From an uncultured Trueperaceae bacterium (lineage in GTDB: Bacteria > Deinococcota > Deinococci > Deinococcales > Trueperaceae), in assembly GCA_937907415.1 (NCBI GenBank), contig CALCHY010000220.1, positions 1 to 34,086 of the forward strand: a stretch of 34,086 nucleotides of DNA, given 5' to 3'. Positions 16,357-24,679 of the stretch are shown here, one piece after another. The position numbers and the translations under genes were made by a program. The first letter of the stretch is position 1. Every line of letters starts with the position of its first letter. The notes below the pieces were generated by a model. The model saw only the letters and a list, made by a program, of their open reading frames with translations, had not been told where the DNA came from and made no database searches.

Positions 16357-16970
16357 GGAAGGCCGTCCACGGCGACCTCGTGATGGTTAGGCACGCACCG
16401 ACCACGCCGGCGCCCGGCGTGCCTTCGAGCGCGTGGCAACTAGCGCCAGGCGCCATGGAGCGCACGGCCGCGCTGGCGATGGCGCTGGCGAAAGTGCGAC
16501 TCGCCGTGCCAGGCGACGAGGGCGCGCTCGGTTCGATTGACGCCATCGTCTCGAGTGTCGAGGCGAAGGCGCTCGGCACCGCCAAGACGCTCGGCCTCGT
16601 CCTCGGACTGCAGAGCGTGACGGGAACGGACTTGGAGGAGCACCGCCGCGCCAACGTGCCGCACATGGCAGACGCCGAGTTCAAGCGCACCATGCGGCGC
16701 TTCTTCGCGCGCCCTGACGTGCTGGTGTTCGGCAACGAGACGGCAGACGAGGCCAAGCGGCGCTTCCTAGCTGGCGTGGGCGCCGCCGTCAGTGCGCGGC
16801 CAGGCAAGCGCCTTGCCGTCGTTTCTCACGGCACCGTCATCGCTTTGGCGCTAGCCAAGGCCAACGACGTCGACCCGTTCACCTTGTGGGAGTCGCTGCG
16901 CCTGCCCGAGGCGATCGTCGTGCGTCAGTCCGATTGGCGCATCATCGAGCGCCTAGCGTTGGAAGAGTGA
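16353..16970 (+). CDS. Histidine phosphatase, candidate phosphoserine phosphatase
   Basis: Histidine-phosphatase superfamily (phosphoglycerate-mutase fold). The nucleophile motif reads VMVRHAPTTP (RHA rather than the commoner RHG). The acid residue is probably in GNETADEAKRRF, and the second catalytic His is in VVSHGTVIALAL. 205 residues. GTG 16353 overlaps the aminotransferase stop as GTGA, with GGAAGAG upstream. The last-gene position after serA and a transaminase suggests it dephosphorylates phosphoserine, as metal-independent PSPs of this superfamily do in Hydrogenobacter. No HAD-type SerB is present in the window. Substrate assignment is inference; it could act on another phosphate ester. 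Confidence 0.75.
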   Translation: MRKAVHGDLVMVRHAPTTPAPGVPSSAWQLAPGAMERTAALAMALAKVRLAVPGDEGALGSIDAIVSSVEAKALGTAKTLGLVLGLQSVTGTDLEEHRRANVPHMADAEFKRTMRRFFARPDVLVFGNETADEAKRRFLAGVGAAVSARPGKRLAVVSHGTVIALALAKANDVDPFTLWESLRLPEAIVVRQSDWRIIERLALEE

Positions 16971-17696
16971 TCAGCGGCTAGCCGAGCCAACGATGGCGAG
17001 GCTGCTGGCCAACAACCGCGACTTGTCGAAGCCGCCGAACAACCTCACCTGCTTGAAGCCAGCCTGCGCCAGCGCGCGCTCCAGCTCATAGCGGTGGTAG
17101 TAGCGCTGCAGGAGCCGCGCCGTGCGGCGCCGCACCAAACCGTCCGTCAGCACCTCGTCGAAGTAGTAGCGGCTCTCGACCAGCTGCGCCTCGGCGTCGT
17201 GGTGCTGGATCAGGAAGAGTTCGGTGCCCTCTGCTAGCTCGCCCCACGTCTCCTCCCGGCGCATCACACCTAGCGCGCCAAGGTGAGGTTGGTAGACGTC
17301 GAACGCGAACGTGCCGCCCTGCGCCAGGTGGCGGTGTACTCCTGCCAGCGTGCTGTCCTGATCGCTAAGCGTGTACGCGTGCATGAGCGTGTTGAACGGC
17401 GCGATGACGAGCGCGAACTGTTGCCCTAGGTCAAGGGCGCGCATGTCGGCCTCGACGAACCTCACGTTGGGCGCCGTCACGCGCGCCCGTGCGCGCGCGA
17501 GCATGGCTGGCGCCACGTCGACGGCCACCACCTCGTGGCCCGCCCGCGCCAACGCTTCGGTCAAACGCCCGGTCCCCGCCCCTAGCTCGAGGATGGGGCC
17601 GCCGAGGTCGTCAGCTAGGCGCAGGTAGTGCGGCACGTCATCGCGGTAGGCGGCGTACTGCAGGTCGTAGAGGTCGGCCGCGTCGTCGTAGATCAC
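16971..17696 (-). CDS. Class I SAM-dependent methyltransferase
   Basis: Rossmann-type methyltransferase: motif I ILELGAGTGRLTEAL (35-49), acidic end of strand 2 VAVD (Asp60), motif II region VEADMRAL (81-88). The C-terminal half (RRTARLLQRYYHRYELERAL) resembles small-molecule or lipid methyltransferases of the Methyltransf_11/25 type; the substrate is unknown. 241 residues. GTG 17696 overlaps the ABC transporter stop as GTGA, so it is the last gene of the mreB-lpx unit. Its stop abuts the opposite-strand phosphatase stop with no base between. Modification of an envelope glycolipid is possible from context only. Confidence 0.8.
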   Translation of the reverse strand: MIYDDAADLYDLQYAAYRDDVPHYLRLADDLGGPILELGAGTGRLTEALARAGHEVVAVDVAPAMLARARARVTAPNVRFVEADMRALDLGQQFALVIAPFNTLMHAYTLSDQDSTLAGVHRHLAQGGTFAFDVYQPHLGALGVMRREETWGELAEGTELFLIQHHDAEAQLVESRYYFDEVLTDGLVRRRTARLLQRYYHRYELERALAQAGFKQVRLFGGFDKSRLLASSLAIVGSASR

Positions 17697-19396
17697 GCCT
17701 TCACCGCCGCTTGCCCCTCGGCCATGACAACCACGTCGGCGCTGCGCGCCAGGGCGGGCCGGTGCGTTACGGCGAGGACCAAGCGCTCACTGGCCAGGCG
17801 CACGAGGAGGGCGACGATCTCGGCTTCGCTGGCGTCGTCGAGGCTTGACGTCGGCTCGTCTAGCAGCACGGCGTCGGGGCGGCCGAGGAGGGCGCGGGCT
17901 ATGGCGAGGCGCTGCCGTTGCCCGCCGGAGAAGCCGCCGCCGTCCTCGCCGAGCCGCGCACCCAACTGTTCGGGCAGCGCGCGCACCGCCGCCGCCATGC
18001 CGACGGCCTCGAGCGCCCACCACAGCTCGGCGTCGGTGACGTCCCTGCCCATCTTCAACGCCGCGCGCAGCTCGCCAGAGAGGAGCTCGTGCCCTTGCGG
18101 CACGTAAGCCAGTCGCGTCCTCAAACTGGCCTCCTCGACCGTCGCTAGGTCCTGCCCAGCCAGCGTCACGCGGCCCGCGCTCGGCAGGGCGAAGCGTAGC
18201 AGCAACCTGAGCAGCGTCGTCTTACCGCTGCCGCTCGCGCCGCCGACCACCACTAGACCGCGGTCCGGGAACGTGAGGTTCACGCCGGACAAGACTTGGC
18301 GCCCGGGAGCGTAGCCGAAGCTGACGTCCTGCAACGTCAACAGGGGAGCAGCGCCCGCGAGCGCAGGCGACTGGCGTAGCGCCCTGAACCGCACCGCCGC
18401 CGGTTCGCTGGCGCCAAGGTCGGGGGTGGGGCTTCCGCCGCGGTAGAGGTCGTTGAGGCGCGTGGCGGCCGCCCGCGCCTGGCGGTACATGGCGTAACCC
18501 TGCGGTAGGAGCTGCGTTGGGGTAGCCGCAAGGGCAACAAGGGTGAGGAACGCGACGACGTCGCCGACCGTTAGGGCGCCGCGCCCGACGGCGTTGACCA
18601 ACAGCACTACCAGCAACCCTACGGCGCCGAACACGATCAGTTGCGTGAGTGGCGTCTGCAGGCCGGCGATCAGGCTGCGCCGCGCCGTCGCCCGCGCCGT
18701 GCGCCGATTGGCGGCCTCGAAACGCGCAAGCATGGCGCGGTTGGCCCCGAAGGCGCGCACGAGCTCGTGGTGCTTCAGGCCCTCCTGCAGGTGGTGAGCG
18801 ACTTCTTCCGTGCCTTCGAGCGCCCCACGCGTGGCGCCCTCCAACCAGCGGCCGACGAGGCGCAGCGCGAACGCGGCGGGCAAAGCAAGCGCGAAGAGCG
18901 CGCCGGCCGCACGCGCGTCGGAGCGTACGAGCAGCGCGAGGATCAGCGCCAAGGTGGCGCTTTCGGTGATGAGCGTGCCGAGCCCGTAGCGGAAGTACGT
19001 CTCTACCTCGCGCAGGTCGCTCACCACCCTGCCGGCTAGGGCGCCGCTCGTCCCTGGCAAGCTGCCTGGGGCCGCGGCGAGGAGTTTGCCGTAGAGGCGC
19101 TCGCGCCACAGCGCGCCGACGTGTGCGGCCGCACGACCGAGGAGCGCGTCCTGCGCCCACAAGGCGAGGCTGCCGCCAAGCGCGATGGCGCCAGCTACCA
19201 GCAGCACGCGCGGTAGCGCGGACACGTCCTGCGCCTGCAGCACCTCATCGAACAGCGGCGTGATGAACAGCGGCACGATGGCCACCCGCATGCCGGCGCC
19301 GATCAGCGCGGCCGTCACCCCAAGCCAGGCGCTAGTCGAGCGTGGCCACAAGAGCGCGCCCGGGCCGCTGCCGCCCCCTGGCTCACTGGCCGTCAT
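17693..19396 (-). CDS. MsbA-like ABC exporter (half-transporter)
   Basis: Type-I exporter with fused transmembrane and ATPase domains. Six hydrophobic helices within about 25-310 (helix 1 near SAWLGVTAALIGAG, others through VVAFLTLVALAATP), then the nucleotide-binding domain: Walker A GGASGSGKT (385-393), Q-loop VPQG, signature FSGGQRQRL (489-497; Phe for the usual Leu), Walker B AVLLDEP (509-515) and H-loop His545. 567 residues, MsbA-sized. It follows lpxB-like by an ATGA overlap, so flipping the lipid A-type product across the inner membrane is the most likely job. A CydD-like or drug exporter cannot be excluded by sequence. Confidence 0.85.
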   Translation of the reverse strand: MTASEPGGGSGPGALLWPRSTSAWLGVTAALIGAGMRVAIVPLFITPLFDEVLQAQDVSALPRVLLVAGAIALGGSLALWAQDALLGRAAAHVGALWRERLYGKLLAAAPGSLPGTSGALAGRVVSDLREVETYFRYGLGTLITESATLALILALLVRSDARAAGALFALALPAAFALRLVGRWLEGATRGALEGTEEVAHHLQEGLKHHELVRAFGANRAMLARFEAANRRTARATARRSLIAGLQTPLTQLIVFGAVGLLVVLLVNAVGRGALTVGDVVAFLTLVALAATPTQLLPQGYAMYRQARAAATRLNDLYRGGSPTPDLGASEPAAVRFRALRQSPALAGAAPLLTLQDVSFGYAPGRQVLSGVNLTFPDRGLVVVGGASGSGKTTLLRLLLRFALPSAGRVTLAGQDLATVEEASLRTRLAYVPQGHELLSGELRAALKMGRDVTDAELWWALEAVGMAAAVRALPEQLGARLGEDGGGFSGGQRQRLAIARALLGRPDAVLLDEPTSSLDDASEAEIVALLVRLASERLVLAVTHRPALARSADVVVMAEGQAAVKA

Positions 19397-20643
19397 GGCC
19401 TCTGCGCCGCCTCTCCCTCATGCATGACTTCCGCGAGTAGCGCGGCTGCCGCACCGCGTCGCGGCATGGTGGCGGCCAGGCGCTCGCGGCGCCGCGCCAA
19501 GTCGGCTTCGTCCGCCAGCATGTTCGCCACGGCGTTCGCCACCCGTTCTGGGTCGACGTGGCCACTTAGCTCGACCATCAAATCCTCGCCTGCCATGCGG
19601 TTAGGCAGCGATACCGGCACCTTGAGGCCACTGACGAACAACCTAACGGCGTGGCGCTTCAGGTACTTGCCGACGAGCGGCACGAGCCCGAGCCAATGAC
19701 CCGCGCCCTCGAGCGGGATGAGTTCTGGTCGGTTCAGCGGAAGGAGGACGAGCGCGGGAACGCCTGCGATGCCCAGCTCCAAGGTGTTGGTGCCGGGGAT
19801 CGTGAGGGCGATGTCCGCCGCCAGCATGTGGGCGTAGCGCTCTTCTTCAGGCAGCAGTTCTATGCGCCCGCCGGACGGCGTGACGATGGTCCTGGTGGCG
19901 CCGTCGTCCTCGAGCTCACCAGCCATGCCGCCGAGCGTGGCCGCGTGCTTGCCTGCAACGCCGTCGCTCAGCGTCTTCGGTTGCAGGAGGCGGCTTACCG
20001 GCCAGACGAAGCGCGCGCCTGGCAAGGTGGCGCTCAGGCGGTCGACGACCCCGATGAGTAGCGGGATAACGTGGACGGCGAAGGCGTCGCGGCTGCCAGC
20101 GAAGAGCAGGACGTGCGGATCGCCGGGCGCCGGCGCGGGCTGGGCGTCCTCGACCGCGTCCGCCACGAGGTTGCCGACGACGCGCACGCGCGCTGCCGGC
20201 GCACCGCCCTTGAGAGCCCGCTGCCTCACGCGCTCGTCTGGCACGAGGAGCGCCTCCAAGCCGGTCTGCCAGTTGGGCTCGAAACTGTACCGGTAAGTCG
20301 GGTAGCCGAGGCGCTTGCCTAGCGCGACCGCCAGCGCCACGTTGCCGCCCAGCCCGACGACGACGCCGCGTGCCGGGCCCTGCAGGCTCTCGGGCGCCGC
20401 CCCCACCGCGGCGCCCCTGAGGTACTGAGTCGGGGTCGTTAGAACGTCGGGTTGGAACGTTCGCGCGATGCTCGCTTCGTTCCCGCCAGCGAACTGGCAC
20501 GGCACGAGGCTGATGGCGGCGCTGACGTCCGGCGCGGAGCGCCGCAACTCCTCCAAGACGGGCCGCACCCAGGTGTAGAGCTCGCCTGGGCCGTTGCTGA
20601 CGAGCACGACCTGGTAATCAGGTCGGCGATCAGGCGTGCTCAT
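19393..20643 (-). CDS. LpxB-related glycosyltransferase
   Basis: Relative of lipid-A-disaccharide synthase (GT19), which joins UDP-diacylglucosamine and lipid X. The N-terminus reads VVLVSNGPGELYTWVRPVLE where classical LpxB has an AGEASGD-type motif. GLGGNVALAVALGKRLG, VVGNLVADAVED, FAGSRD and IALTIPGTNTLELGIAGVP match the LpxB-related branch I know from cyanobacteria and others. 416 residues, slightly longer than LpxB. ATGA overlaps on both sides place it between lpxA and the ABC exporter, which supports disaccharide synthesis. Whether it is a true LpxB or acts on another acylated sugar is not decided. Confidence 0.75.
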   Translation of the reverse strand: MSTPDRRPDYQVVLVSNGPGELYTWVRPVLEELRRSAPDVSAAISLVPCQFAGGNEASIARTFQPDVLTTPTQYLRGAAVGAAPESLQGPARGVVVGLGGNVALAVALGKRLGYPTYRYSFEPNWQTGLEALLVPDERVRQRALKGGAPAARVRVVGNLVADAVEDAQPAPAPGDPHVLLFAGSRDAFAVHVIPLLIGVVDRLSATLPGARFVWPVSRLLQPKTLSDGVAGKHAATLGGMAGELEDDGATRTIVTPSGGRIELLPEEERYAHMLAADIALTIPGTNTLELGIAGVPALVLLPLNRPELIPLEGAGHWLGLVPLVGKYLKRHAVRLFVSGLKVPVSLPNRMAGEDLMVELSGHVDPERVANAVANMLADEADLARRRERLAATMPRRGAAAALLAEVMHEGEAAQRP

Positions 20644-21425
20644 CCGCCGGCCGTCACGAAGCGCGCCACGCCGCGCTCGCTGGCAGCGATGAAGTCGAGC
20701 AGTTCCTTGGCGTCGGGGCTTGTAGCCGCCAGGTCGGCCAACGCGGCGAGCTCCTTGCGGCGCACGTAACGCAGCGCCCGCTCGAGGTCGCGGTAGCGTT
20801 CGCCGCTGATGCCGTTGCGCTTCAAGCCGATGCCGTTCAGGCGGTAGTGCCTAGCGGGGTTGCCGCGCGCCATGCTGAAAGGTAGTACGTCTTGGTTCGC
20901 TGCGCTCGCTGCGCCGAACATGGCGTACGCGCCCACGCGCGTGAACTGGTGGAGGAGCGCCCCTGAACCCAAGACTGCGTGGTGCCCGATCTGAACGTGC
21001 CCGCCCAACTGCGCCGCCGTCGTGATCACGGCGTGCTCGCCGATGACCGTGTTATGCGACACGTGAACGTAACTCATGACTAGGCTGCCCGTGCCGACGC
21101 GCGTGGCGCGGCCCGCGCCCGTGGCGCGGTGCACGGTGACGAAGTCGCGCAGCGTAACGCCGTCCTCGACGACCGCGTACGACTCCTCACCGCCGAAGTG
21201 CGAGTCCATCGGCTCGCCGCCAACCACGGCGTACGGGCCGATGGTGCAGCCCGCGCCAACGCGGCTACCTGAATGCAGCACGGTGCCAGTCAGCAAGCGC
21301 GTGCCCGCACCGACCTCGACGTCGTCCTCGATGACGACGAACGGCCCGACCTCGACGTCGAGCGCCAGGCGCGCAGTTGGCGAGATAACGGCCGTAGGGG
21401 AGCGGCCGGCAACGGCGCCCGTCAT
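20640..21425 (-). CDS. lpxA: UDP-N-acetylglucosamine acyltransferase LpxA
   Basis: Transfers a 3-hydroxyacyl group from ACP to UDP-GlcNAc (or its 3-amino analogue), first step of lipid A synthesis. Left-handed beta-helix hexapeptide repeats fill residues 10-190. His124 in YVHVSHNTVIGE aligns with the catalytic His125 of E. coli LpxA, and FVTVHRATG, LHQFTRVGAYAMFG, ARGNPARHYRLNGIGLKRNG match conserved blocks of that enzyme. 261 residues, against 262 in E. coli. ATG 21425 overlaps the fabZ stop by one base (TGATG). The match through the LKR(R/N)G region distinguishes it from LpxD and other hexapeptide acyltransferases. Confidence 0.93.
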   Translation of the reverse strand: MTGAVAGRSPTAVISPTARLALDVEVGPFVVIEDDVEVGAGTRLLTGTVLHSGSRVGAGCTIGPYAVVGGEPMDSHFGGEESYAVVEDGVTLRDFVTVHRATGAGRATRVGTGSLVMSYVHVSHNTVIGEHAVITTAAQLGGHVQIGHHAVLGSGALLHQFTRVGAYAMFGAASAANQDVLPFSMARGNPARHYRLNGIGLKRNGISGERYRDLERALRYVRRKELAALADLAATSPDAKELLDFIAASERGVARFVTAGG

Positions 21426-21847
21426 CAGCGGGCGTACATGAACGACAGGCTCGCCTCCGCGGCCACCTCGTCACCGACGAGCGCGCGCGCTTCGACCTTG
21501 CATAGCCCGCGCCTGAACATGACGATGGTGCCCGTGAGGCGCAGTTGATCGCCAGGCACGACCTTGCGGCGGAACTTGGCGGCCTCCACCCCTGCCAGGT
21601 AACCCACTCCTGGCTCCGCGGTCTTGCCCTCACGAACGGCCAGCCCGACGGCCGCCGCCTGCGCCAGCGCCTCGATGATGAGCACGCCGGGCATGACGGG
21701 TTCGTCTGGGAAGTGCCCGACGAAGAACGGCTCGTTGTGGCTGACGTTCTTCAGGCACTCGAAGTCGTCGCCCTCTTGGCTTACGAAGGCGTCGACCAGC
21801 AGGAACGGGTAGCGGTGCGGGAGGATGCCGCGGATGTTTACGGCCAT
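21425..21847 (-). CDS. fabZ: 3-hydroxyacyl-ACP dehydratase FabZ
   Basis: Dehydrates 3-hydroxyacyl-ACP in fatty-acid elongation, competing with LpxA/LpxD for the same ACP substrates. Hot-dog fold with HRYPFLLVD (11-19), GHFPDEPVMPG (44-54, catalytic His45) and Glu59 in LIIEALAQA, 14 residues from the His as in known FabZ. 140 residues. I take ATG 21847, 5 bases after the oxidoreductase stop; the long open frame upstream is an out-of-frame reading of that gene. The position between lpxC and lpxA is the common one for fabZ. Confidence 0.95.
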   Translation of the reverse strand: MAVNIRGILPHRYPFLLVDAFVSQEGDDFECLKNVSHNEPFFVGHFPDEPVMPGVLIIEALAQAAAVGLAVREGKTAEPGVGYLAGVEAAKFRRKVVPGDQLRLTGTIVMFRRGLCKVEARALVGDEVAAEASLSFMYAR

Positions 21848-21852
21848 GCTGA

Positions 21853-22839
21853 TCAGTGTACCGGTACGGCGCGGTCGGTCGGCATCGCGGCGAGGATGCG
21901 CGTCGCGAGTTCCAGGGAGCGCAGATCGTCGGCCAGCGTGCCGATGGGATCGGCCTTGCGGCCGATGCGCGCAAGGAAGTGCTCGAGCTCCTTGCGTAGC
22001 GGGTTCTCGTCGTGCACGAGGTGACGATCGAGGTTCACGTGGCCCGTGCTGAGGACGGCTCCTGGCGTCCGGAAGAACTGCACCTCGCTGTAAGGTTCCT
22101 TGCCGAAGTCGACCCTCACGGTCTTGTCGCGCGCGGCGATGAGCATGGTGCGCTCGGGGTCTGGTGAAACGCGGCTGGCGAGCAGGCGCGCAACGCAGCC
22201 GCTCTCGAAGGTGATCTGGGCGGCGGCGACGTCCTCGAGCGGCGAGCCGTTGAGCGGCAGGCCCGTAGCTGCCAGGTCGACGACTTGGCTGTTGACGAGT
22301 CCGAGGAGGATGTCGATGTCGTGAATCATGAGGTCGAGGACCACCCCGACGTCCTTCACCCGCTGCGAAGGCGACAACCTGCGCGCCTCGATCAGGTAGG
22401 GGTCCTTCACCTCGCGTGCGAGCAACTGCACGGCTCCGTAGAAGCGCGTGATATGCCCGACCTGCAGCACCAGGCCGCGCTCCTTGGAGAGCTGCGCGAG
22501 GGCGCGCGCCTGCGCGACTTCGGTAGCGACCGGCTTCTCGACTAGGACGTGCACGCCCGCGTCTAGCAGCATGCGCGTCACTAGGTAGTGGAGGCTGGTT
22601 GGCACGGCAACGCTGGCTGCGTCGATGACCTCGCGGGCGAGCATCTCCTCGGCGGTCGCGTAAGTAGCGCACTTGAAGGCGCGGTGCGCTTCTGCCCGCC
22701 TGGCCGGGTCGGGGTCGACCATGGCTACGAGGCGCACGTGCGGCAGTGACAGGTAGTTGGTGGCGTGGTGGCGGCCCATAACGCCGGAGCCGATCACGGC
22801 CACTCGCAACGTGTCTGGGTGGTCCCCCAGCGCGCTCAC
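21853..22839 (-). CDS. Gfo/Idh/MocA oxidoreductase, GnnA candidate
   Basis: NAD(P)-dependent sugar oxidoreductase. Rossmann motif VAVIGSGVMGRHH (13-25), EKP at 101-103 with the conserved Lys, and DLMIHDIDIL (169-178) with the His/Asp active-site pair; the C-terminal beta-sheet domain is complete. 328 residues. GTG 22839 overlaps the lpxC stop as GTGA; the open frame farther upstream is a shadow of lpxC. Lying inside an lpx set, it is a candidate GnnA, which oxidises C3 of UDP-GlcNAc so that a GnnB aminotransferase can make UDP-GlcNAc3N for amide-linked lipid A. No GnnB-like gene is in the window, so this remains inference. Confidence 0.85.
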   Translation of the reverse strand: MSALGDHPDTLRVAVIGSGVMGRHHATNYLSLPHVRLVAMVDPDPARRAEAHRAFKCATYATAEEMLAREVIDAASVAVPTSLHYLVTRMLLDAGVHVLVEKPVATEVAQARALAQLSKERGLVLQVGHITRFYGAVQLLAREVKDPYLIEARRLSPSQRVKDVGVVLDLMIHDIDILLGLVNSQVVDLAATGLPLNGSPLEDVAAAQITFESGCVARLLASRVSPDPERTMLIAARDKTVRVDFGKEPYSEVQFFRTPGAVLSTGHVNLDRHLVHDENPLRKELEHFLARIGRKADPIGTLADDLRSLELATRILAAMPTDRAVPVH

Positions 22840-23609
22840 TCCGTTACCGCGCTGCGCTCGAGCGCTCGGGCCAGTTCGTGGTGGAGGGCGTGTGAGCCGC
22901 GGTCGATGCTCACGCGACCAAAGACGGGACGGCCGAGGAGCGCCAGGTCGCCTAGCGCGTCCAGTGCCTTGTGGCGTACCGGCTCGAGGGGGTGACGTAG
23001 GGGACGCGAGGGTCCGTCCATCAGGAAGACGATAGCATGCTCTTCGCTCGCTCCTAACGCCATTCCTTGCGCCTTCAAAGCTTCCCAGTCGCTCTCGAAC
23101 CCGAAGGTGCGCGCGTCCAGTAACTCGGCGTACGTCCCAGGCGTGCCGCGCCACGTTTGCGCGCCGATCGCCGGGTGGTCGAAAGCGATGCCGTAGCTGA
23201 GCTCCTCCGGGCCAGGCACCGCGCTGGCGACGCCACCGCGAGCGCTGACTTCGAGGCTGCTAGTCACGACTATGGCCGGTGGTGGGGGAGGCGGGGCCCC
23301 GAGTTGCGCAACAGCCTCGACCCACGGCGCCGCGGAGCCGTCGAGGATCGGCAGTTCATCAGCGCTCGCCTCGATCAGCACCCCGGAGTAGAAGCCCGCT
23401 ATGCGCAGCGCGGCTAGCAGGTGCTCGACGAGGTGAACGCTGGCGCCGTCGGCGCCCAAACTCGTGGCGCGCTGAGCGCCGATCACGTGGTCGAGGTCTG
23501 CTGGCACGCTGACGCCTGCCCGTAAGAAACGCGTGGGGCCGGCTACGCGGTGGAGGGTGACGCTGCAGGTGAGGCCGCTATGGATGGCGAGGCCCTTGAC
23601 GTTCGTCAC
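22836..23609 (-). CDS. lpxC: UDP-3-O-acyl-GlcNAc deacetylase LpxC
   Basis: Zinc amidase committing UDP-3-O-acyl-GlcNAc (or its 3-N-acyl analogue) to lipid A. All metal and catalytic residues are visible: VEHLLAAL with Glu62 and His63, VRHKALDALGD with His213 and Asp217, and GSHALHH with His240; LPILDGSAAPW and FDHPAIG are also conserved. At 257 residues it is shorter than E. coli LpxC (305), missing part of the N-terminus and the C-terminal tail after HALHHEL. GTG 23609 overlaps the lpxD stop as GTGA. A seven-Pro/Ala-rich linker (105-112) separates the two subdomains. Confidence 0.93.
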   Translation of the reverse strand: MTNVKGLAIHSGLTCSVTLHRVAGPTRFLRAGVSVPADLDHVIGAQRATSLGADGASVHLVEHLLAALRIAGFYSGVLIEASADELPILDGSAAPWVEAVAQLGAPPPPPPAIVVTSSLEVSARGGVASAVPGPEELSYGIAFDHPAIGAQTWRGTPGTYAELLDARTFGFESDWEALKAQGMALGASEEHAIVFLMDGPSRPLRHPLEPVRHKALDALGDLALLGRPVFGRVSIDRGSHALHHELARALERSAVTE

Positions 23610-24679
23610 TCTTCGGTCGACCCCTCTCGCTCCTCGCCCCTGGCGCCAGCTTTGGCGCGCCGCCACAGGTCCTCGAGCTTGCCTAGCAGGTAGAGCTCGC
23701 GTACGAACTCACGATGCGGCCGCGCGGGGAAGCCCGCCCAGGTCGCGCCCGCTGGCACGCTCTTGGTCACGCCGCTGCGGCCAGCTAGGCGGGCGCCGTC
23801 ACCGATGGTCACGTGATCGCTGATGCCTACTGCGCCCCCGATGATCACGCCTGAACCGATCTTGACGCTGCCAGCGATGGCGGCCATGCCTGCTATCAGG
23901 GTGTCGTGACCGATCTGCACGTTGTGGCCTACCTGGCAGTGATTGTCGATCTTGGTGCGGGCACCGACCACCGTGTCTTGCAGCGTGCCGCGGTCGATGC
24001 AGGTGTTGGCGCCGACTTCCACGTCGTCTTCCAAGCGCACCCCGCCGACGTGGTGGACCTTGACCGCGCCGGCAGGACCGGCGGCGTAACCGAAGCCGTC
24101 CGCGCCGATGACGCTGCCCGCGTGCACGACTACACGGTCGCCGAACACTACGCCAGGGTAGATGGTGACGTTCGGATAGAGCCGGCAACCAGCGCCGAGC
24201 GTTACCCCCTCGCCGATCACGCTGCCTGCCCCAACGGCGCAGTCTTGGCCAAGCACCGCGCCAGCGCCGATGACCGCGTAAGCAGCCACGCGCACGCCGG
24301 CGCCAAGCGTGGCGCTGAGGTGAACGCTTGCCCGCTCGTCCACGCCGACGGCAGGCAAGTGCGGCCTTACGAAGTGGGCGCTGGCGTGCGCGAGCGCGAG
24401 GCGGGCGTCTGGCACGCGCGCTACGGCGCCGTCGTAATCCGCGACCCAGGTCGTGGTGGTTGGCACCACCAGCAGCGTCGGCTGGCTGGCAGGCGGTCCG
24501 CCGACCACCTCGGAAGCGCTCATGACGCACAGGCTCCCCTCGGCGTTGGCGGCCGTCAGCGTGCTGGCGTCTACCAACCTGACGAGGCGCGCGCCAAGCG
24601 CACCGGGCGGTCCGTGCTCCAGGTTCGCCCCGATGGTGGCGAGGAGCGCGGCTACCGTTACGCTACCGAGGTCACTCAT
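23606..24679 (-). CDS. lpxD: UDP-3-O-acylglucosamine N-acyltransferase LpxD
   Basis: Adds the second 3-hydroxyacyl chain, at N2, to the UDP-glucosamine product of LpxC. N-terminal uridine-binding domain (1-110), then left-handed beta-helix repeats. Hallmarks are GADGFGYA (192-199), NTCIDRGTLQDTVVG (225-239) and DNHCQVGHNVQIG (245-257) with His252 matching the catalytic His239 of E. coli LpxD, and a C-terminal helix. 357 residues. ATG 24679 lies 8 bases inside the end of the S55-protein gene; the in-frame upstream extension is rejected because it overlaps that gene more and adds no conserved sequence. Confidence 0.95.
   Translation of the reverse strand: MSDLGSVTVAALLATIGANLEHGPPGALGARLVRLVDASTLTAANAEGSLCVMSASEVVGGPPASQPTLLVVPTTTTWVADYDGAVARVPDARLALAHASAHFVRPHLPAVGVDERASVHLSATLGAGVRVAAYAVIGAGAVLGQDCAVGAGSVIGEGVTLGAGCRLYPNVTIYPGVVFGDRVVVHAGSVIGADGFGYAAGPAGAVKVHHVGGVRLEDDVEVGANTCIDRGTLQDTVVGARTKIDNHCQVGHNVQIGHDTLIAGMAAIAGSVKIGSGVIIGGAVGISDHVTIGDGARLAGRSGVTKSVPAGATWAGFPARPHREFVRELYLLGKLEDLWRRAKAGARGEEREGSTEE

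Noticed and set aside
21848..22672. Long extension of fabZ upstream of its ATG
   Set aside because: It is a second-frame reading of the oxidoreductase gene; FabZ is complete from ATG 21847.
22840..23154. N-terminal extension of the oxidoreductase into lpxC
   Set aside because: Arg/Pro-rich low-quality sequence read out of frame through lpxC; the GTGA overlap at 22839 gives a natural start. Not a fusion.
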